Under the pieces are notes generated by a model, which did not search any database, was not told where the DNA came from, and saw only the letters and a list, made by a program, of their open reading frames with translations. Below are positions 1-6,544 of a stretch of DNA of 12,313 nt, piece after piece. Each line of letters begins with the position of its first letter. Position 1 is the first letter of the stretch. Source of the DNA: an uncultured Micrococcaceae bacterium. Its GTDB lineage: Bacteria > Actinomycetota > Actinomycetes > Actinomycetales > Micrococcaceae. The translations under genes and the position numbers were made by a program. The DNA lies in NCBI GenBank assembly GCA_937896705.1, contig CALBOC010000356.1:1-12313 (forward strand). Reading direction: 5' to 3'.

Positions 1-20
1 TCGAGTTCGTTCTCCGACAC
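1..20 (-). CDS. nusG: NusG transcription antitermination factor, first codons only (partial)
   Basis: Read on the minus strand, a GTG at 20-18 opens a frame coding for M-S-E-N-E-L before the window ends. A purine-rich AGCAGGAT lies a few bases upstream as a possible ribosome binding site. Actinobacterial NusG proteins commonly begin with MSE followed by acidic residues, and nusG normally follows secE in the same direction, as here. Only six codons are visible, so the call rests mainly on gene order. Confidence 0.55.
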
Positions 21-108
21 TAGGTATCCTGCTTTCTCAACGGTCAATCACGGGTATGTACCAATATCTTCACTACGGGAGGCTCACCCGCGATACAAGT
101 GAAGTTAA

Positions 109-351
109 TTAGAGGCCGTCAGAACCACCGAATACCCAGGATGCACCCATACCGAACAGCCAGTCGAGCAGGCTCACCAGCGCGATCACAATAACAACGA
201 AGACCAGTACCACACCGGTCATTTTGATGAGCTCTTGTCGGGTCGGGGTGACGACCTTGCGCATCTCATCGACGACCTGGCGCAGGAACATCATGATGCG
301 AGCAAAGATCCCGCGCTTTTCAGCGGTTTGGGATGACGTAGACTTGCTCAC
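109..351 (-). CDS. secE: Preprotein translocase subunit SecE
   Basis: This 80-residue protein is the small essential subunit of the SecYEG channel; it clamps SecY in the cytoplasmic membrane. It has the layout of a short actinobacterial SecE: a charged N-terminal tail, an amphipathic stretch with VVDEMRKVVTPTRQE at residues 26-40 (the conserved region that contacts SecY), and one membrane span at about residues 44-66. The start is GTG at 351-349, with a GAGGA-type ribosome binding site just upstream (minus strand). It lies between tRNA-Trp and nusG on the same strand, the usual order, and no convincing terminator separates it from the tRNA, so the three are probably co-transcribed. The 88 bases between secE and nusG hold no further gene. 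Confidence 0.95.
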   Translation of the reverse strand: MSKSTSSQTAEKRGIFARIMMFLRQVVDEMRKVVTPTRQELIKMTGVVLVFVVIVIALVSLLDWLFGMGASWVFGGSDGL

Positions 352-410
352 TAATCCTCGCTCATATTGTTTGTGCTGATAGGTTCTTCGATTCCTTCGA
401 ACCTCATGCG

Positions 411-483
411 CAGGGCAGACAGGACTCGAACCTGCAACCTACGGTTTTGGAGACCGTTGCGCTACCAATTGCGCCACTGCCCT
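411..483 (-). tRNA. tRNA-Trp (anticodon CCA)
   Basis: The minus strand folds into a full cloverleaf of 73 bases. The acceptor stem is AGGGCAG with CTGCCCT, the D-stem is GCGC/GCGC around AATTGGTA, and the anticodon stem is ACGGT/ACCGT with loop CTCCAAA. The T-arm is GCAGG-TTCGAGT-CCTGT. The anticodon CCA (window 448-450) reads the Trp codon UGG. The discriminator base is G, as expected for tRNA-Trp. The 3' CCA is not encoded (the following bases are CGC) and must be added by nucleotidyltransferase. Location directly upstream of secE-nusG matches many actinobacteria. Confidence 0.97.
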
Positions 484-492
484 AGGGTCAAC

Positions 493-525
493 CGCACACA
501 AAAACTGGTGTGCGACCTACACCAG
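493..525 (-). promoter_or_regulatory. tRNA-Trp leader with two competing hairpins, one terminator-like
   Basis: Between the predicted promoter and the tRNA, the minus-strand RNA can form CTGGTGT/ACACCAG (window 525-519 with 511-505, loop of 7) followed at once by five U residues (504-500), the shape of an intrinsic terminator. The alternative stem CGCACAC/GTGTGCG (514-508 with 499-493) shares bases 508-511 with the first, so both cannot exist together. The structures are read directly from the sequence; an attenuation role is inference. It could instead be a 5' leader removed during tRNA maturation. Confidence 0.45.
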
Positions 526-531
526 AGTCCA

Positions 532-560
532 ATCATAGCTAATGTGCACGCCCTCGACAA
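532..560 (-). promoter_or_regulatory. Promoter for tRNA-Trp / secE / nusG
   Basis: On the minus strand, a TTGTCG -35 (560-555) and a TATGAT -10 (537-532) are separated by exactly 17 bases, a good housekeeping-sigma promoter. Transcription would start near 525, about 40 bases before the tRNA. No competing promoter of similar quality was seen nearby. Confidence 0.6.
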
Positions 561-705
561 ATCGGCGGGTCCTTCCAGGGCGACGATTGCAACGTGACGA
601 CCTCAACACCTGGCGTGCATATCGGGCGACTACAGTACTGTTAACTTCTGATTCTCCACTGCTCAGCGCCTGCGTGAGCACCTGAATGAAAGGCCGAGGC
701 CATTT

Positions 706-1911
706 ATGGTTGAACCAGCACGCCGTGTATCCGCCCGTCTGCAAGCAATTCCTGAGTCAGCAACGCTGGCCATTACCGCCAAAGCCAAGCAGCTCAAAGC
801 AGCTGGCGAACCCGTGATCGGTTTTGGCGCTGGCGAACCAGACTTCCCCACCCCGGACTACATCGTCGAGGCAGCCCAGGCAGCCGTGGTAGATCCAGCC
901 AACCACCGTTATACTCCTGCGGCCGGCTTGCCAGAACTTCGCCAGGCTGTCGCCGACAAAACGCTGCGCGACTCCGGTGTAGAAGTGGATGCATCCCAGG
1001 TACTGGTGACCAACGGTGGCAAACAAGCCGTGTACAACACGTTTGCCGCGATCACCGATCCCGGTGATGAAATTTTGTTACCCGCCCCTTACTGGACCAC
1101 CTACCCCGAGTCGATCAAACTTGCCGGTGGCACCCCGGTCGATGTGTTCGCTGGCGCCGAGGCGGAGTACAAAGTGACCGTCGATCAGCTGGAAGCAGCT
1201 CGGACCGACCGCACCAAGGCCGTCGTGTTTGTTTCGCCGTCTAACCCGACGGGTTCGGTTTACACACCGGAGGAAACCCAGGCCATTGGCCAGTGGGCAC
1301 TCGATAACGGCATCTGGGTGATCACCGATGAGATCTATGAGCACCTGGTCTACGACGAAGCCGTTTTCACGCCCATCCTCAAAGCAGTCCCCGAACTCGC
1401 CAATCAAACCGTCATCCTCAACGGGGTGGCCAAAACCTATGCGATGACCGGCTGGCGCGTGGGCTGGATGATTGGACCCACCGATGTCATCAAAGCAGCT
1501 TCGACGCTGCAGTCGCATGCGACTTCAAACGTGAACAACATCGCCCAAAAAGCTGCCGTCGCGGCCGTATCCGGCCCGCTCGATGCCGTCCACGAAATGC
1601 TGGAAGCCTTCGATGAGCGGCGCAAAACGATGGTCGATATGCTCAACGATATTGACGGTTTTGTTTGCCCGATGCCTAAGGGCGCGTTCTATGCTTATGT
1701 CGACGTGACGCAAGCGTTAGGCAAAGAGATCGCCGGGCAGCGCGTGGAGACCTCGACCGAATTGGCCGCTGTCATCTTGGAAAAAGCCCAGGTCGCCGTG
1801 GTGCCGGGCGAAGCGTTTGGCAAGACAGGATATATCCGACTGTCATATGCGCTGGGTATGGATGATCTGGTCGAAGGCGTCTCGCGCATCCAGAATCTGA
1901 TCAACGGATAA
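706..1911 (+). CDS. aspC: Aspartate aminotransferase (class I PLP-dependent)
   Basis: The enzyme exchanges the amino group between aspartate and 2-oxoglutarate in the cytoplasm. The 401-residue length and motifs fit the bacterial 1-beta subclass: GEPDF at 43-47, SPSNPTG at 177-183 (Asn180 near the PLP ring), DEIYEHL at 208-214 (Asp208 for the pyridine nitrogen, Tyr211 for the phenolic oxygen), the PLP-binding lysine in [11 protein letters not shown] (Lys243) and the carboxylate-binding arginine in IRLSYA (Arg378). The ATG at 706 has GAGG six bases upstream (696-699). The gene is divergent from tRNA-Trp/secE. Members of this subclass sometimes also transaminate prephenate or other keto acids, so exact substrate range is uncertain. 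The upstream 484-705 interval contains the tRNA promoter and leader; I see no strong promoter for aspC itself. Confidence 0.92.
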   Translation: MVEPARRVSARLQAIPESATLAITAKAKQLKAAGEPVIGFGAGEPDFPTPDYIVEAAQAAVVDPANHRYTPAAGLPELRQAVADKTLRDSGVEVDASQVLVTNGGKQAVYNTFAAITDPGDEILLPAPYWTTYPESIKLAGGTPVDVFAGAEAEYKVTVDQLEAARTDRTKAVVFVSPSNPTGSVYTPEETQAIGQWALDNGIWVITDEIYEHLVYDEAVFTPILKAVPELANQTVILNGVAKTYAMTGWRVGWMIGPTDVIKAASTLQSHATSNVNNIAQKAAVAAVSGPLDAVHEMLEAFDERRKTMVDMLNDIDGFVCPMPKGAFYAYVDVTQALGKEIAGQRVETSTELAAVILEKAQVAVVPGEAFGKTGYIRLSYALGMDDLVEGVSRIQNLING

Positions 1912-1916
1912 TCTCG

Positions 1917-1942
1917 AAGCCGCAAACGCGGAATAGCGGCTT
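1917..1942 (+). terminator. Weak stem-loop after aspC
   Basis: Six bases after the aspC stop, AAGCCGC (1917-1923) pairs with GCGGCTT (1936-1942) across a 12-base loop. The tail TTTACTT is only partly U-rich, so termination would be inefficient. The same tail doubles as the putative -35 of the next operon. Confidence 0.4.
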
Positions 1943-1992
1943 TACTTCATCCGCAAATACGCCATAGACTCTGAGTTTATGGCGTATTTGCG
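1941..1992 (+). promoter_or_regulatory. Promoter and palindromic operator of the molybdate operon
   Basis: A perfect 15-bp inverted repeat, CGCAAATACGCCATA (1952-1966) and TATGGCGTATTTGCG (1978-1992), has an 11-base spacer. Inside lies a putative -10, TAGACT (1965-1970), 18 bases after TTTACT (1941-1946). Start of transcription would fall at about 1978, next to the ATG at 1979, so the mRNA may be leaderless; no good ribosome binding site is present. The right arm covers the start and first codons of the regulator gene. A protein bound here would block RNA polymerase. That the bound protein is the HTH-TOBE product itself is inference from position. Confidence 0.7.
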
Positions 1993-2386
1993 TATCACAG
2001 AGGCTGCTGCCTACCTGGGCGTCTCGGACGACTCGGTCCGTCGTTGGATTACCAACGGAAAACTCGATGCGACCCAGGATGCGACCGGCCGACAGGTGGT
2101 TGCTGGCCGGGATGTCGCCGCCTTGGCGCGAGCCGCAGCCGAAGGGCACCCCAATGTTCCGGATGAACTCGCCTCCTCTGCTCGCAATAAATTTACCGGC
2201 TTGGTCACCCGGATTGTGTCAGACAAGGTCATGTCGCAGGTCGAGCTGCAATGCGGCCCGTTTCGAGTGGTCTCGTTGGTTTCGACCGAGGCCGTCGAAG
2301 AACTGAATTTAGCGGTCGGCTCCCCCGCGATTGCCACCGTCAAAGCCACCAATGTTGTCATCGATACGACCGGGCTCACCTCATGA
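1979..2386 (+). CDS. HTH-TOBE molybdate-responsive regulator / molybdopterin-binding protein
   Basis: This 135-residue protein joins two domains. Residues 4-50 form an excisionase/MerR-like helix-turn-helix (RITEAAAYLGVSDDSVRRWI, then a short wing ending in a GRDVAALA helix). Residues about 67-130 form one TOBE (Mop) domain starting SARNKFTGLVTRIV and ending VKATNVVIDT, the fold that binds molybdate or tungstate oxyanions. It is short compared with E. coli ModE, which has an HTH and two TOBE units, so two or more subunits would be needed to form complete oxyanion sites. It heads the modABC operon and its last base overlaps modA (ATGA). The likely job is to sense molybdate and repress the operon through the palindrome over its own start. 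Direct DNA binding is inferred, not shown. A role mainly in intracellular molybdate storage is a weaker alternative. Confidence 0.85.
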   Translation: MAYLRITEAAAYLGVSDDSVRRWITNGKLDATQDATGRQVVAGRDVAALARAAAEGHPNVPDELASSARNKFTGLVTRIVSDKVMSQVELQCGPFRVVSLVSTEAVEELNLAVGSPAIATVKATNVVIDTTGLTS

Positions 2387-3153
2387 AACGATCGATCGTT
2401 ATAGGGGCTTGGTTGATGGCCTTGGCTCTGGCCGGGTGCAGTTCAGACGATCATGGCCCCTCGCATGCGGCCGAGACGGAGACGATCCAAGTATTCGCAG
2501 CGGCGTCTTTGCAACCAGCGTTTGAAGAGATCAGTGCAGCATTCACCACAGAGCACCCTCACCTCGAGGTTGATATCAGTCCTGCGGGATCATCAACGTT
2601 GGTTCACAATCTTCAATCCGGTGCGCCGGCTGATGTGCTGGCCACGGCCGATGAAGCCAGCATGCAAGACGCTCACAACGCTGAACTCATCGATGCCAAT
2701 AGCCAGCAGGTCTTTGCCGCCAATACACTGGTGGGCGTGGTGCCCGCGGGGAACCCAGCGCAGGTGAAATCTCTGGATGATGCCACCGAATCGGGGGTAA
2801 AACTGGTGACCTGCGCCCCGCAAGTCCCCTGCGGGGCGCTCTCGGAGTCTGTCGCTCAGGCCGCCGGGGTCAAATTGCAACCGGTGTCCGAAGAACATCA
2901 GGTCGTGGACGTATTAGGTAAAGTGCGCACCGGTGAAGCTGATGCCGGGCTGGTCTACGCCACCGATGCCCGGCTGGCCACCGATGAGGTTACGGTCTTC
3001 CCGATCGCGCAGGCCGCAGATCGGCAGAACCGCTACCCGATCGCCCGGACCACCCACACCGACCACCCGGAAGCAGCGGACGCATTCATCGAGTTCGTCG
3101 GCGGCGAGCGCGGCCAGGCCATCCTTTCCGCCCACGGATTTCTGGAACCGTAG
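2383..3153 (+). CDS. modA: Molybdate ABC transporter substrate-binding lipoprotein
   Basis: ModA captures molybdate (or tungstate) outside the membrane and hands it to ModB. The 256-residue protein starts at the ATG that overlaps the previous stop (ATGA). It has a lipoprotein signal peptide with lipobox LAGC, so Cys19 is the lipidated residue. After it comes the ModA-type core: VFAAASLQPAFEEIS at 38-51 and PAGSSTLVHNL at 67-77, the two regions whose serines bind the oxyanion in this family, then GAPADVLATAD, and C-terminal lobes up to GFLEP. A second pair of cysteines in the CAPQVPCG segment could form a disulfide. The frame continues upstream to 2251 but that part overlaps the regulator gene and lacks a signal peptide, so the start at 2383 is preferred. 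Confidence 0.92.
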   Translation: MKRSIVIGAWLMALALAGCSSDDHGPSHAAETETIQVFAAASLQPAFEEISAAFTTEHPHLEVDISPAGSSTLVHNLQSGAPADVLATADEASMQDAHNAELIDANSQQVFAANTLVGVVPAGNPAQVKSLDDATESGVKLVTCAPQVPCGALSESVAQAAGVKLQPVSEEHQVVDVLGKVRTGEADAGLVYATDARLATDEVTVFPIAQAADRQNRYPIARTTHTDHPEAADAFIEFVGGERGQAILSAHGFLEP

Positions 3154-3167
3154 CGACAGGTGATGTG

Positions 3168-3989
3168 GTGAGCACTACGAAGCCATCCTCGCGGCCGCGG
3201 CAAGAGATTGCCCCGCGGGTTCCCGCCGCCACGGTGGGTCTTGCCCTGGTGGCAAGCCTGTTCTTACTGGTGCCATTCATCGCGTTACTGACCGGTATCA
3301 CCTGGACCGAACTGCCAGCACTGCTGACGAGTCAATCTGCCGTGGATGCCTTGTGGTTATCGTTGCGCACCGCGACAGCGGCCACGCTGGTGTGCATCGT
3401 CCTTGGGGTGCCCTTAGCCCTGGTGTTGGCGCGCACGGATTTCCCGGGTCGTAACCTAACACGAGTGATCGTCTTAGTACCGCTGGTGATCCCGCCGGTC
3501 GTGGCAGGCATTGCCCTGACTGAAGCATTCGGCCGGCGCGGGCTGATTGGTGAGTATCTTTCTGTCTGGGGTATCGACATTGCGTTTAGTACCGCCGCGG
3601 TGGTGCTAGCCCAGACATTTGTGGCGCTGCCGTTTATGGTCACGACGTTAGAGTCGCATCTGGCATCGGCCGGCCAGCATTACGAACGCATCGCCCAGTC
3701 GCTGGGTGCATCGACGTGGCGGACTTTCCGTACGATTACGCTGCCGTTACTGCGGCCCGGCTTGCTATCCGGTACGGTGCTGACCTTTGCCAGGGCCTTG
3801 GGAGAATTCGGCGCGACCATCACCTTCGCGGGATCATTGCAGGGCACGACACGCACCATGCCGTTGGAAATCTATCTGGCGCGGGAAACCGACCCAGACT
3901 CGGCTGTGGCCTTATCGCTGGTCTTGATCATCGTGGCCGTGCTGGTCATTGCGGTGGCCTATTTCCGACCCAGCGTTCAGCGGAGCTGA
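3168..3989 (+). CDS. modB: Molybdate ABC transporter permease
   Basis: ModB forms the membrane channel for molybdate as a homodimer. The approximately 273-residue protein carries several hydrophobic spans (first at about 22-43) and an EAA-type cytoplasmic loop around residues 173-200 (ERIAQSLGAS ... LPLLRPG), which docks to the ModC ATPase. The segment VPLVIPPVVAGIAL and the ALGEFGATITFAG stretch near residue 210 are typical of ModB/CysT permeases. An AGGTGA ribosome binding site at 3158-3163 sits best before the GTG at 3168; the adjacent GTG at 3165 is an in-frame alternative that adds one residue. Only a few bases separate it from modA and modC, so the three are one operon. Confidence 0.9.
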   Translation: MSTTKPSSRPRQEIAPRVPAATVGLALVASLFLLVPFIALLTGITWTELPALLTSQSAVDALWLSLRTATAATLVCIVLGVPLALVLARTDFPGRNLTRVIVLVPLVIPPVVAGIALTEAFGRRGLIGEYLSVWGIDIAFSTAAVVLAQTFVALPFMVTTLESHLASAGQHYERIAQSLGASTWRTFRTITLPLLRPGLLSGTVLTFARALGEFGATITFAGSLQGTTRTMPLEIYLARETDPDSAVALSLVLIIVAVLVIAVAYFRPSVQRS

Positions 3990-3994
3990 GCATA

Positions 3995-4690
3995 ATGCCC
4001 ACCCCCACTGACAGCGCCCCAGTGCAGCAGTCTCGACTCGACGTCGCTCTGACGGTAGCCAACCGTGATGTCGAAGTACGGTTCAGCGTAGATAGCGGAG
4101 ACACGCTGGCGCTCGTGGGCCCAAACGGAGCGGGGAAAACCACCACACTCCAAGCATTAGCCGGCTGGTTGGTCCCCGACACCGGCTCCGCCCGTTTAGA
4201 CCAGACCGTGTTGTTCCATTGTCCTGTCCCCGACCAACCTCCGGCTGTGTGGTTGCCAGCCGCCCAACGCGAGATCGGGTACCTGTCACAGGACCCAGGG
4301 CTGTTTCCCCATCTGTCAGTCCGCGAGAACATCGCCTACGGGATGGACCGAGCCGGTATCACAGGCCGGAAAGCACGACTCCAGACAGCCGAGGTGTGGC
4401 TGGACCACGTCGGGTTAGCGGGGTATGGCCACCGGAAGCCCACTCAATTATCCGGAGGTCAGGCCCAACGTGTTGCCATTGCTCGCGTGCTGGCTTCTGG
4501 ACCACGGTTGGTTCTACTCGATGAGCCCTTGGCGGCCATGGATCGAGAGGCTGCCCCAGCCCTTCGTGAATTACTCGCGGAAGTCTTGCACGACCAGACC
4601 GTCGTGCTGGTGACCCACCACCAGGCCGACGTCGAAGCGCTCGCCGATCAGGTGCATCACATCGGCGATGCTGTCTCGCCCTGGGAATAA
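3995..4690 (+). CDS. modC: Molybdate ABC transporter ATP-binding protein, lacking a TOBE domain
   Basis: This is the ATPase that powers ModB. All ABC motifs are present in 231 residues: Walker A GPNGAGKTT (42-50), Q-loop Gln99, signature LSGGQ (152-156), Walker B RLVLLDEP (171-178) and switch His208. The canonical ModC is about 350 residues because of a C-terminal TOBE domain; here the protein ends just after the nucleotide-binding domain, so oxyanion sensing would rest with the separate HTH-TOBE protein that opens the operon. The ATG at 3995 is five bases after the modB stop, with GGAG about ten bases upstream. The open frame extends back into modB, but that part is out of frame with a real gene. 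The substrate is assigned from modA and modB. Confidence 0.88.
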   Translation: MPTPTDSAPVQQSRLDVALTVANRDVEVRFSVDSGDTLALVGPNGAGKTTTLQALAGWLVPDTGSARLDQTVLFHCPVPDQPPAVWLPAAQREIGYLSQDPGLFPHLSVRENIAYGMDRAGITGRKARLQTAEVWLDHVGLAGYGHRKPTQLSGGQAQRVAIARVLASGPRLVLLDEPLAAMDREAAPALRELLAEVLHDQTVVLVTHHQADVEALADQVHHIGDAVSPWE

Positions 4691-4707
4691 TCGTGCACAG
4701 TCCGGCC

Positions 4708-4735
4708 TTAACATTGAAACGGGTAAGCTTATACT
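4708..4735 (+). promoter_or_regulatory. Promoter for panD
   Basis: TTAACA (4708-4713) and TATACT (4730-4735) are 16 bases apart, upstream of panD and downstream of modC. The -10 is close to consensus. It leaves a 5' leader of roughly 45 bases. No terminator was seen after modC, so read-through from the mod operon is possible. Confidence 0.5.
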
Positions 4736-4786
4736 TTGGCTACCGTGCCAGCAACCACATTTCGATCATGCTGAGAGGCTGAACCT

Positions 4787-5221
4787 ATGTTGCGTACCAT
4801 GTTCCACGCCAAGATCCACCGAGCCACCGTTACCGAAGCCAACCTGCACTATGTTGGCTCTGTCACCGTGGACCAGGATTTGCTCGATGCTGCCGACATT
4901 CTTCCCGGTGAGCTCGTGGCTATTGTGGACATCACCAATGGTGCACGGATCGAAACGTACACCATCGCTGGGGAACGTAACTCGGGAGTCATCGGCATCA
5001 ATGGTGCCGCCGCCCACCTAATCAACCCGGGCGATCTGGTCATTCTCATTGCCTATGCGCAGATGGATGATGCTGAAGCACGCACGTACGAGCCCAATAT
5101 CGTCCACGTCGACGAGCACAACCGGATCATCAGCCTTGGCAACGAGCCTGCAGAAGCCCTGCAGGACGGCACGCAACGGCCACCGCAGGCTCGAACACTT
5201 TCCGCAGCGCGTCAAGACTAA
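4787..5221 (+). CDS. panD: Aspartate 1-decarboxylase (pyruvoyl-dependent)
   Basis: PanD turns L-aspartate into beta-alanine for pantothenate and coenzyme A synthesis. It is made as an inactive chain that cleaves itself between Gly24 and Ser25; the serine becomes the pyruvoyl cofactor. Here YVGSVT at 22-27 places that site exactly at G24-S25. Also typical are [18 protein letters not shown] at the N-terminus (with Lys9), the Tyr58-containing [10 protein letters not shown] and INGAAAHL. At 144 residues it is slightly longer than the E. coli enzyme, with a Gln/Pro/Ala-rich tail (about 125-144) like the extended tails of actinobacterial PanD. A GAGAGG ribosome binding site precedes the ATG. panB and panC are not adjacent. 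Confidence 0.95.
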   Translation: MLRTMFHAKIHRATVTEANLHYVGSVTVDQDLLDAADILPGELVAIVDITNGARIETYTIAGERNSGVIGINGAAAHLINPGDLVILIAYAQMDDAEARTYEPNIVHVDEHNRIISLGNEPAEALQDGTQRPPQARTLSAARQD

Positions 5222-5234
5222 TCCTTGAGGATGC

Positions 5235-5260
5235 TCCCGCTTCTCGGCGCGGGATTGTTC
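5235..5260 (+). terminator. Modest terminator after panD
   Basis: TCCCGC (5235-5240) pairs with GCGGGA (5249-5254) over an 8-base loop, followed by TTGTTC. It is a six-pair GC-rich stem with an imperfect U tract, thirteen bases after the panD stop. Confidence 0.5.
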
Positions 5261-5552
5261 ATCTATCCCTCCTTTTCTGGACCTCACCTCGGGCTATTAT
5301 CGCTAGGCACTTTTGCCGTGCCATCTCGCTATCTTCCAGACTCGAACCACGTCACAAATTGATAAAAAATGCTGAAATCCTCCCCAAATGGTGTGTGAGC
5401 TGTTGAGCAGGCTGTGACCTGTGCGTATGGTAGGCCACATCCTGTCCCGTTTGTGGGGCCCGTCACTCGAAGAGGAAATGCACCACGGTTGACAGCCGCG
5501 TTTGCTTCACAGGTGTTGGTTTGCGACCGGTGCGCTAAAGGATGGAAAGTTT
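5261..5552 (+). promoter_or_regulatory. Intergenic region upstream of ehuB with promoter candidate
   Basis: This roughly 290-base stretch holds no convincing gene. The best promoter is TTGAGC (5403-5408) and TATGGT (5426-5431), spaced 17 bases apart, giving a leader of about 115 bases. The leader has GC-rich short inverted repeats (GGCCACA near 5432 with an imperfect TGTGGGGCC partner near 5452) but no riboswitch that I recognise. An A-rich tract sits near 5360-5370. The ehuB ribosome binding site is GGAAAG at 5544-5549. No operator for an osmotic or ectoine regulator could be assigned. Confidence 0.45.
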
Positions 5553-6461
5553 ATGTTTGGCAAAATCTCACACACCAAGAAGATCACCGCACTGTCAGCC
5601 GCCGCACTCCTGGCTTTAACTGCCTGTGGCGATGGCGGTGGTAGCGACGACGGTGGCGAAGCCGCAGATACGGGAAATGGTGACGTCATCACCGTGGGTA
5701 TCGCCGGCGAGGTCCCATACTCCTATCTGGATGATGAAGGCAATCCCACCGGCGCGACCGTTGCCCTAGCCGAAAGGATTTTTGGCGACATGGGCTACGA
5801 GGTTGAAGCCGAACTGGTCGACTGGGATAACCTGATTCCCGGTCTCAACGCCGAACGTTTCGATGCGATCTCGGCTGGTATGTCCATCACGCCTGAGCGA
5901 TGCGAAGAAGCTGCCTTTGCCGAACCCGAAATCATGTACACCACCGCCTTGGTGGTCGAAGAAGGCAACCCATTCGGGGTCGAAGACCTCGATGATGTTT
6001 TAGCGGCCCAAGAAGCCGGTGAAGATATCACGCTAACGACGTTAACCGCCGGTATCGAAGCAGGCTACGCTACGGAACTTGGACTGGATTACGACGGTGT
6101 TGGCAGTGCCGATGAAGGCATTGAAATGGTCGAAGGTGGTCGCGCTGATGTATTCGCCATGACCGCAATTTCGCTCAATCAGATGGCTTCCGAAACCGAA
6201 AGTCTAGAAGTCACCGAGCCGTTTGTTCAAGAGATCGACGGCGTCTTGCAGTACGGGGCCGGTTCGACCGTCTTCCGCCAGAACGACACCGAAAGGCTCA
6301 ACGAGTACAACGAGCATCTGGCCGAGCTGAAATCCAGTGGCGAGCTCGGTGAGATTCTCGGTGAATTCGGCTTTACTGACGCCGAGGTACCACCCGAAGA
6401 GATGACAACCGAGGCACTGTGCGCCAACGATCTGGAAGCACTCCAGGATATCGAGGAGTAA
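5553..6461 (+). CDS. ehuB: Ectoine/hydroxyectoine ABC transporter substrate-binding lipoprotein
   Basis: A cluster-3 (amino-acid type) solute-binding protein anchored outside the membrane. The ATG at 5553 is chosen because GGAAAG lies just before it and a clean lipoprotein signal follows, with lipobox LTAC and Cys25 lipidated; a longer frame from 5502 has no signal. A flexible Gly/Asp/Glu-rich linker (26-43) leads into the binding fold. GEVPYSYLDDEG (52-63) and the ISAGMSITPERC segment (106-117) are the regions that contact the ligand in this family; Arg116 is the expected carboxylate-binding residue. Cys117 and Cys290 could form a disulfide. By hand count the mature part has about 66 Asp/Glu against 7 Lys/Arg, an extreme acidity typical of salt-exposed proteins. 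The ectoine assignment comes largely from the companion genes; another amino acid-like solute remains possible. Confidence 0.78.
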   Translation: MFGKISHTKKITALSAAALLALTACGDGGGSDDGGEAADTGNGDVITVGIAGEVPYSYLDDEGNPTGATVALAERIFGDMGYEVEAELVDWDNLIPGLNAERFDAISAGMSITPERCEEAAFAEPEIMYTTALVVEEGNPFGVEDLDDVLAAQEAGEDITLTTLTAGIEAGYATELGLDYDGVGSADEGIEMVEGGRADVFAMTAISLNQMASETESLEVTEPFVQEIDGVLQYGAGSTVFRQNDTERLNEYNEHLAELKSSGELGEILGEFGFTDAEVPPEEMTTEALCANDLEALQDIEE

Positions 6462-6483
6462 CTCGACCGACCACCGGTTCCTC

Positions 6484-6519
6484 ACGTCTCATGCTGGCCT
6501 CCACGCCAGCATGAGACGT
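6484..6519 (+). repeat. Long perfect hairpin between ehuB and ehuC
   Basis: ACGTCTCATGCTGGC (6484-6498) and GCCAGCATGAGACGT (6505-6519) form a perfect 15-pair stem with a six-base loop. There is no U tract after it, so it is not a classical terminator. It lies 22 bases after the ehuB stop and 25 bases before the ehuC start. Such hairpins often protect the 3' end of the upstream message or limit read-through, so that binding protein is made in excess over permease. That role is inferred. Confidence 0.75.
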
Positions 6520-6544
6520 TCACAAGATTGGAAGGCGAGTTCTT

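Noticed and set aside
381..404. AGGTTC/GAACCT hairpin between tRNA-Trp and secE as a terminator
   Set aside because: The stem is six pairs with a large loop and no U tract, so it would not separate the tRNA from secE; it may be a processing site at most.
367..597. 76-residue plus-strand frame containing ADRTRTCNLRFWRPLRYQLRHCP
   Set aside because: It runs antisense through tRNA-Trp; this kind of peptide is a well-known artefact of translating the complement of a tRNA gene.
1078..1518. 146-residue minus-strand frame inside aspC
   Set aside because: It is antisense to a well-supported gene and reflects GC-rich codon bias; the same holds for the other long antisense frames over modB, modC, ehuD and ehuA.
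2251..2382. N-terminal extension of modA
   Set aside because: It overlaps the HTH-TOBE gene; the ATG at 2383 is followed directly by a lipoprotein signal.
3716..3994. N-terminal extension of modC into modB
   Set aside because: It overlaps modB in another frame and lacks ABC features; the ATG at 3995 gives a normal N-terminus.
5261..5552. Possible riboswitch in the ehuB leader
   Set aside because: Only short imperfect inverted repeats are present; no known riboswitch core could be recognised.
5414..5644. 76-residue plus-strand frame before and over the start of ehuB
   Set aside because: It overlaps ehuB in another frame, has no good ribosome binding site and no recognisable features.
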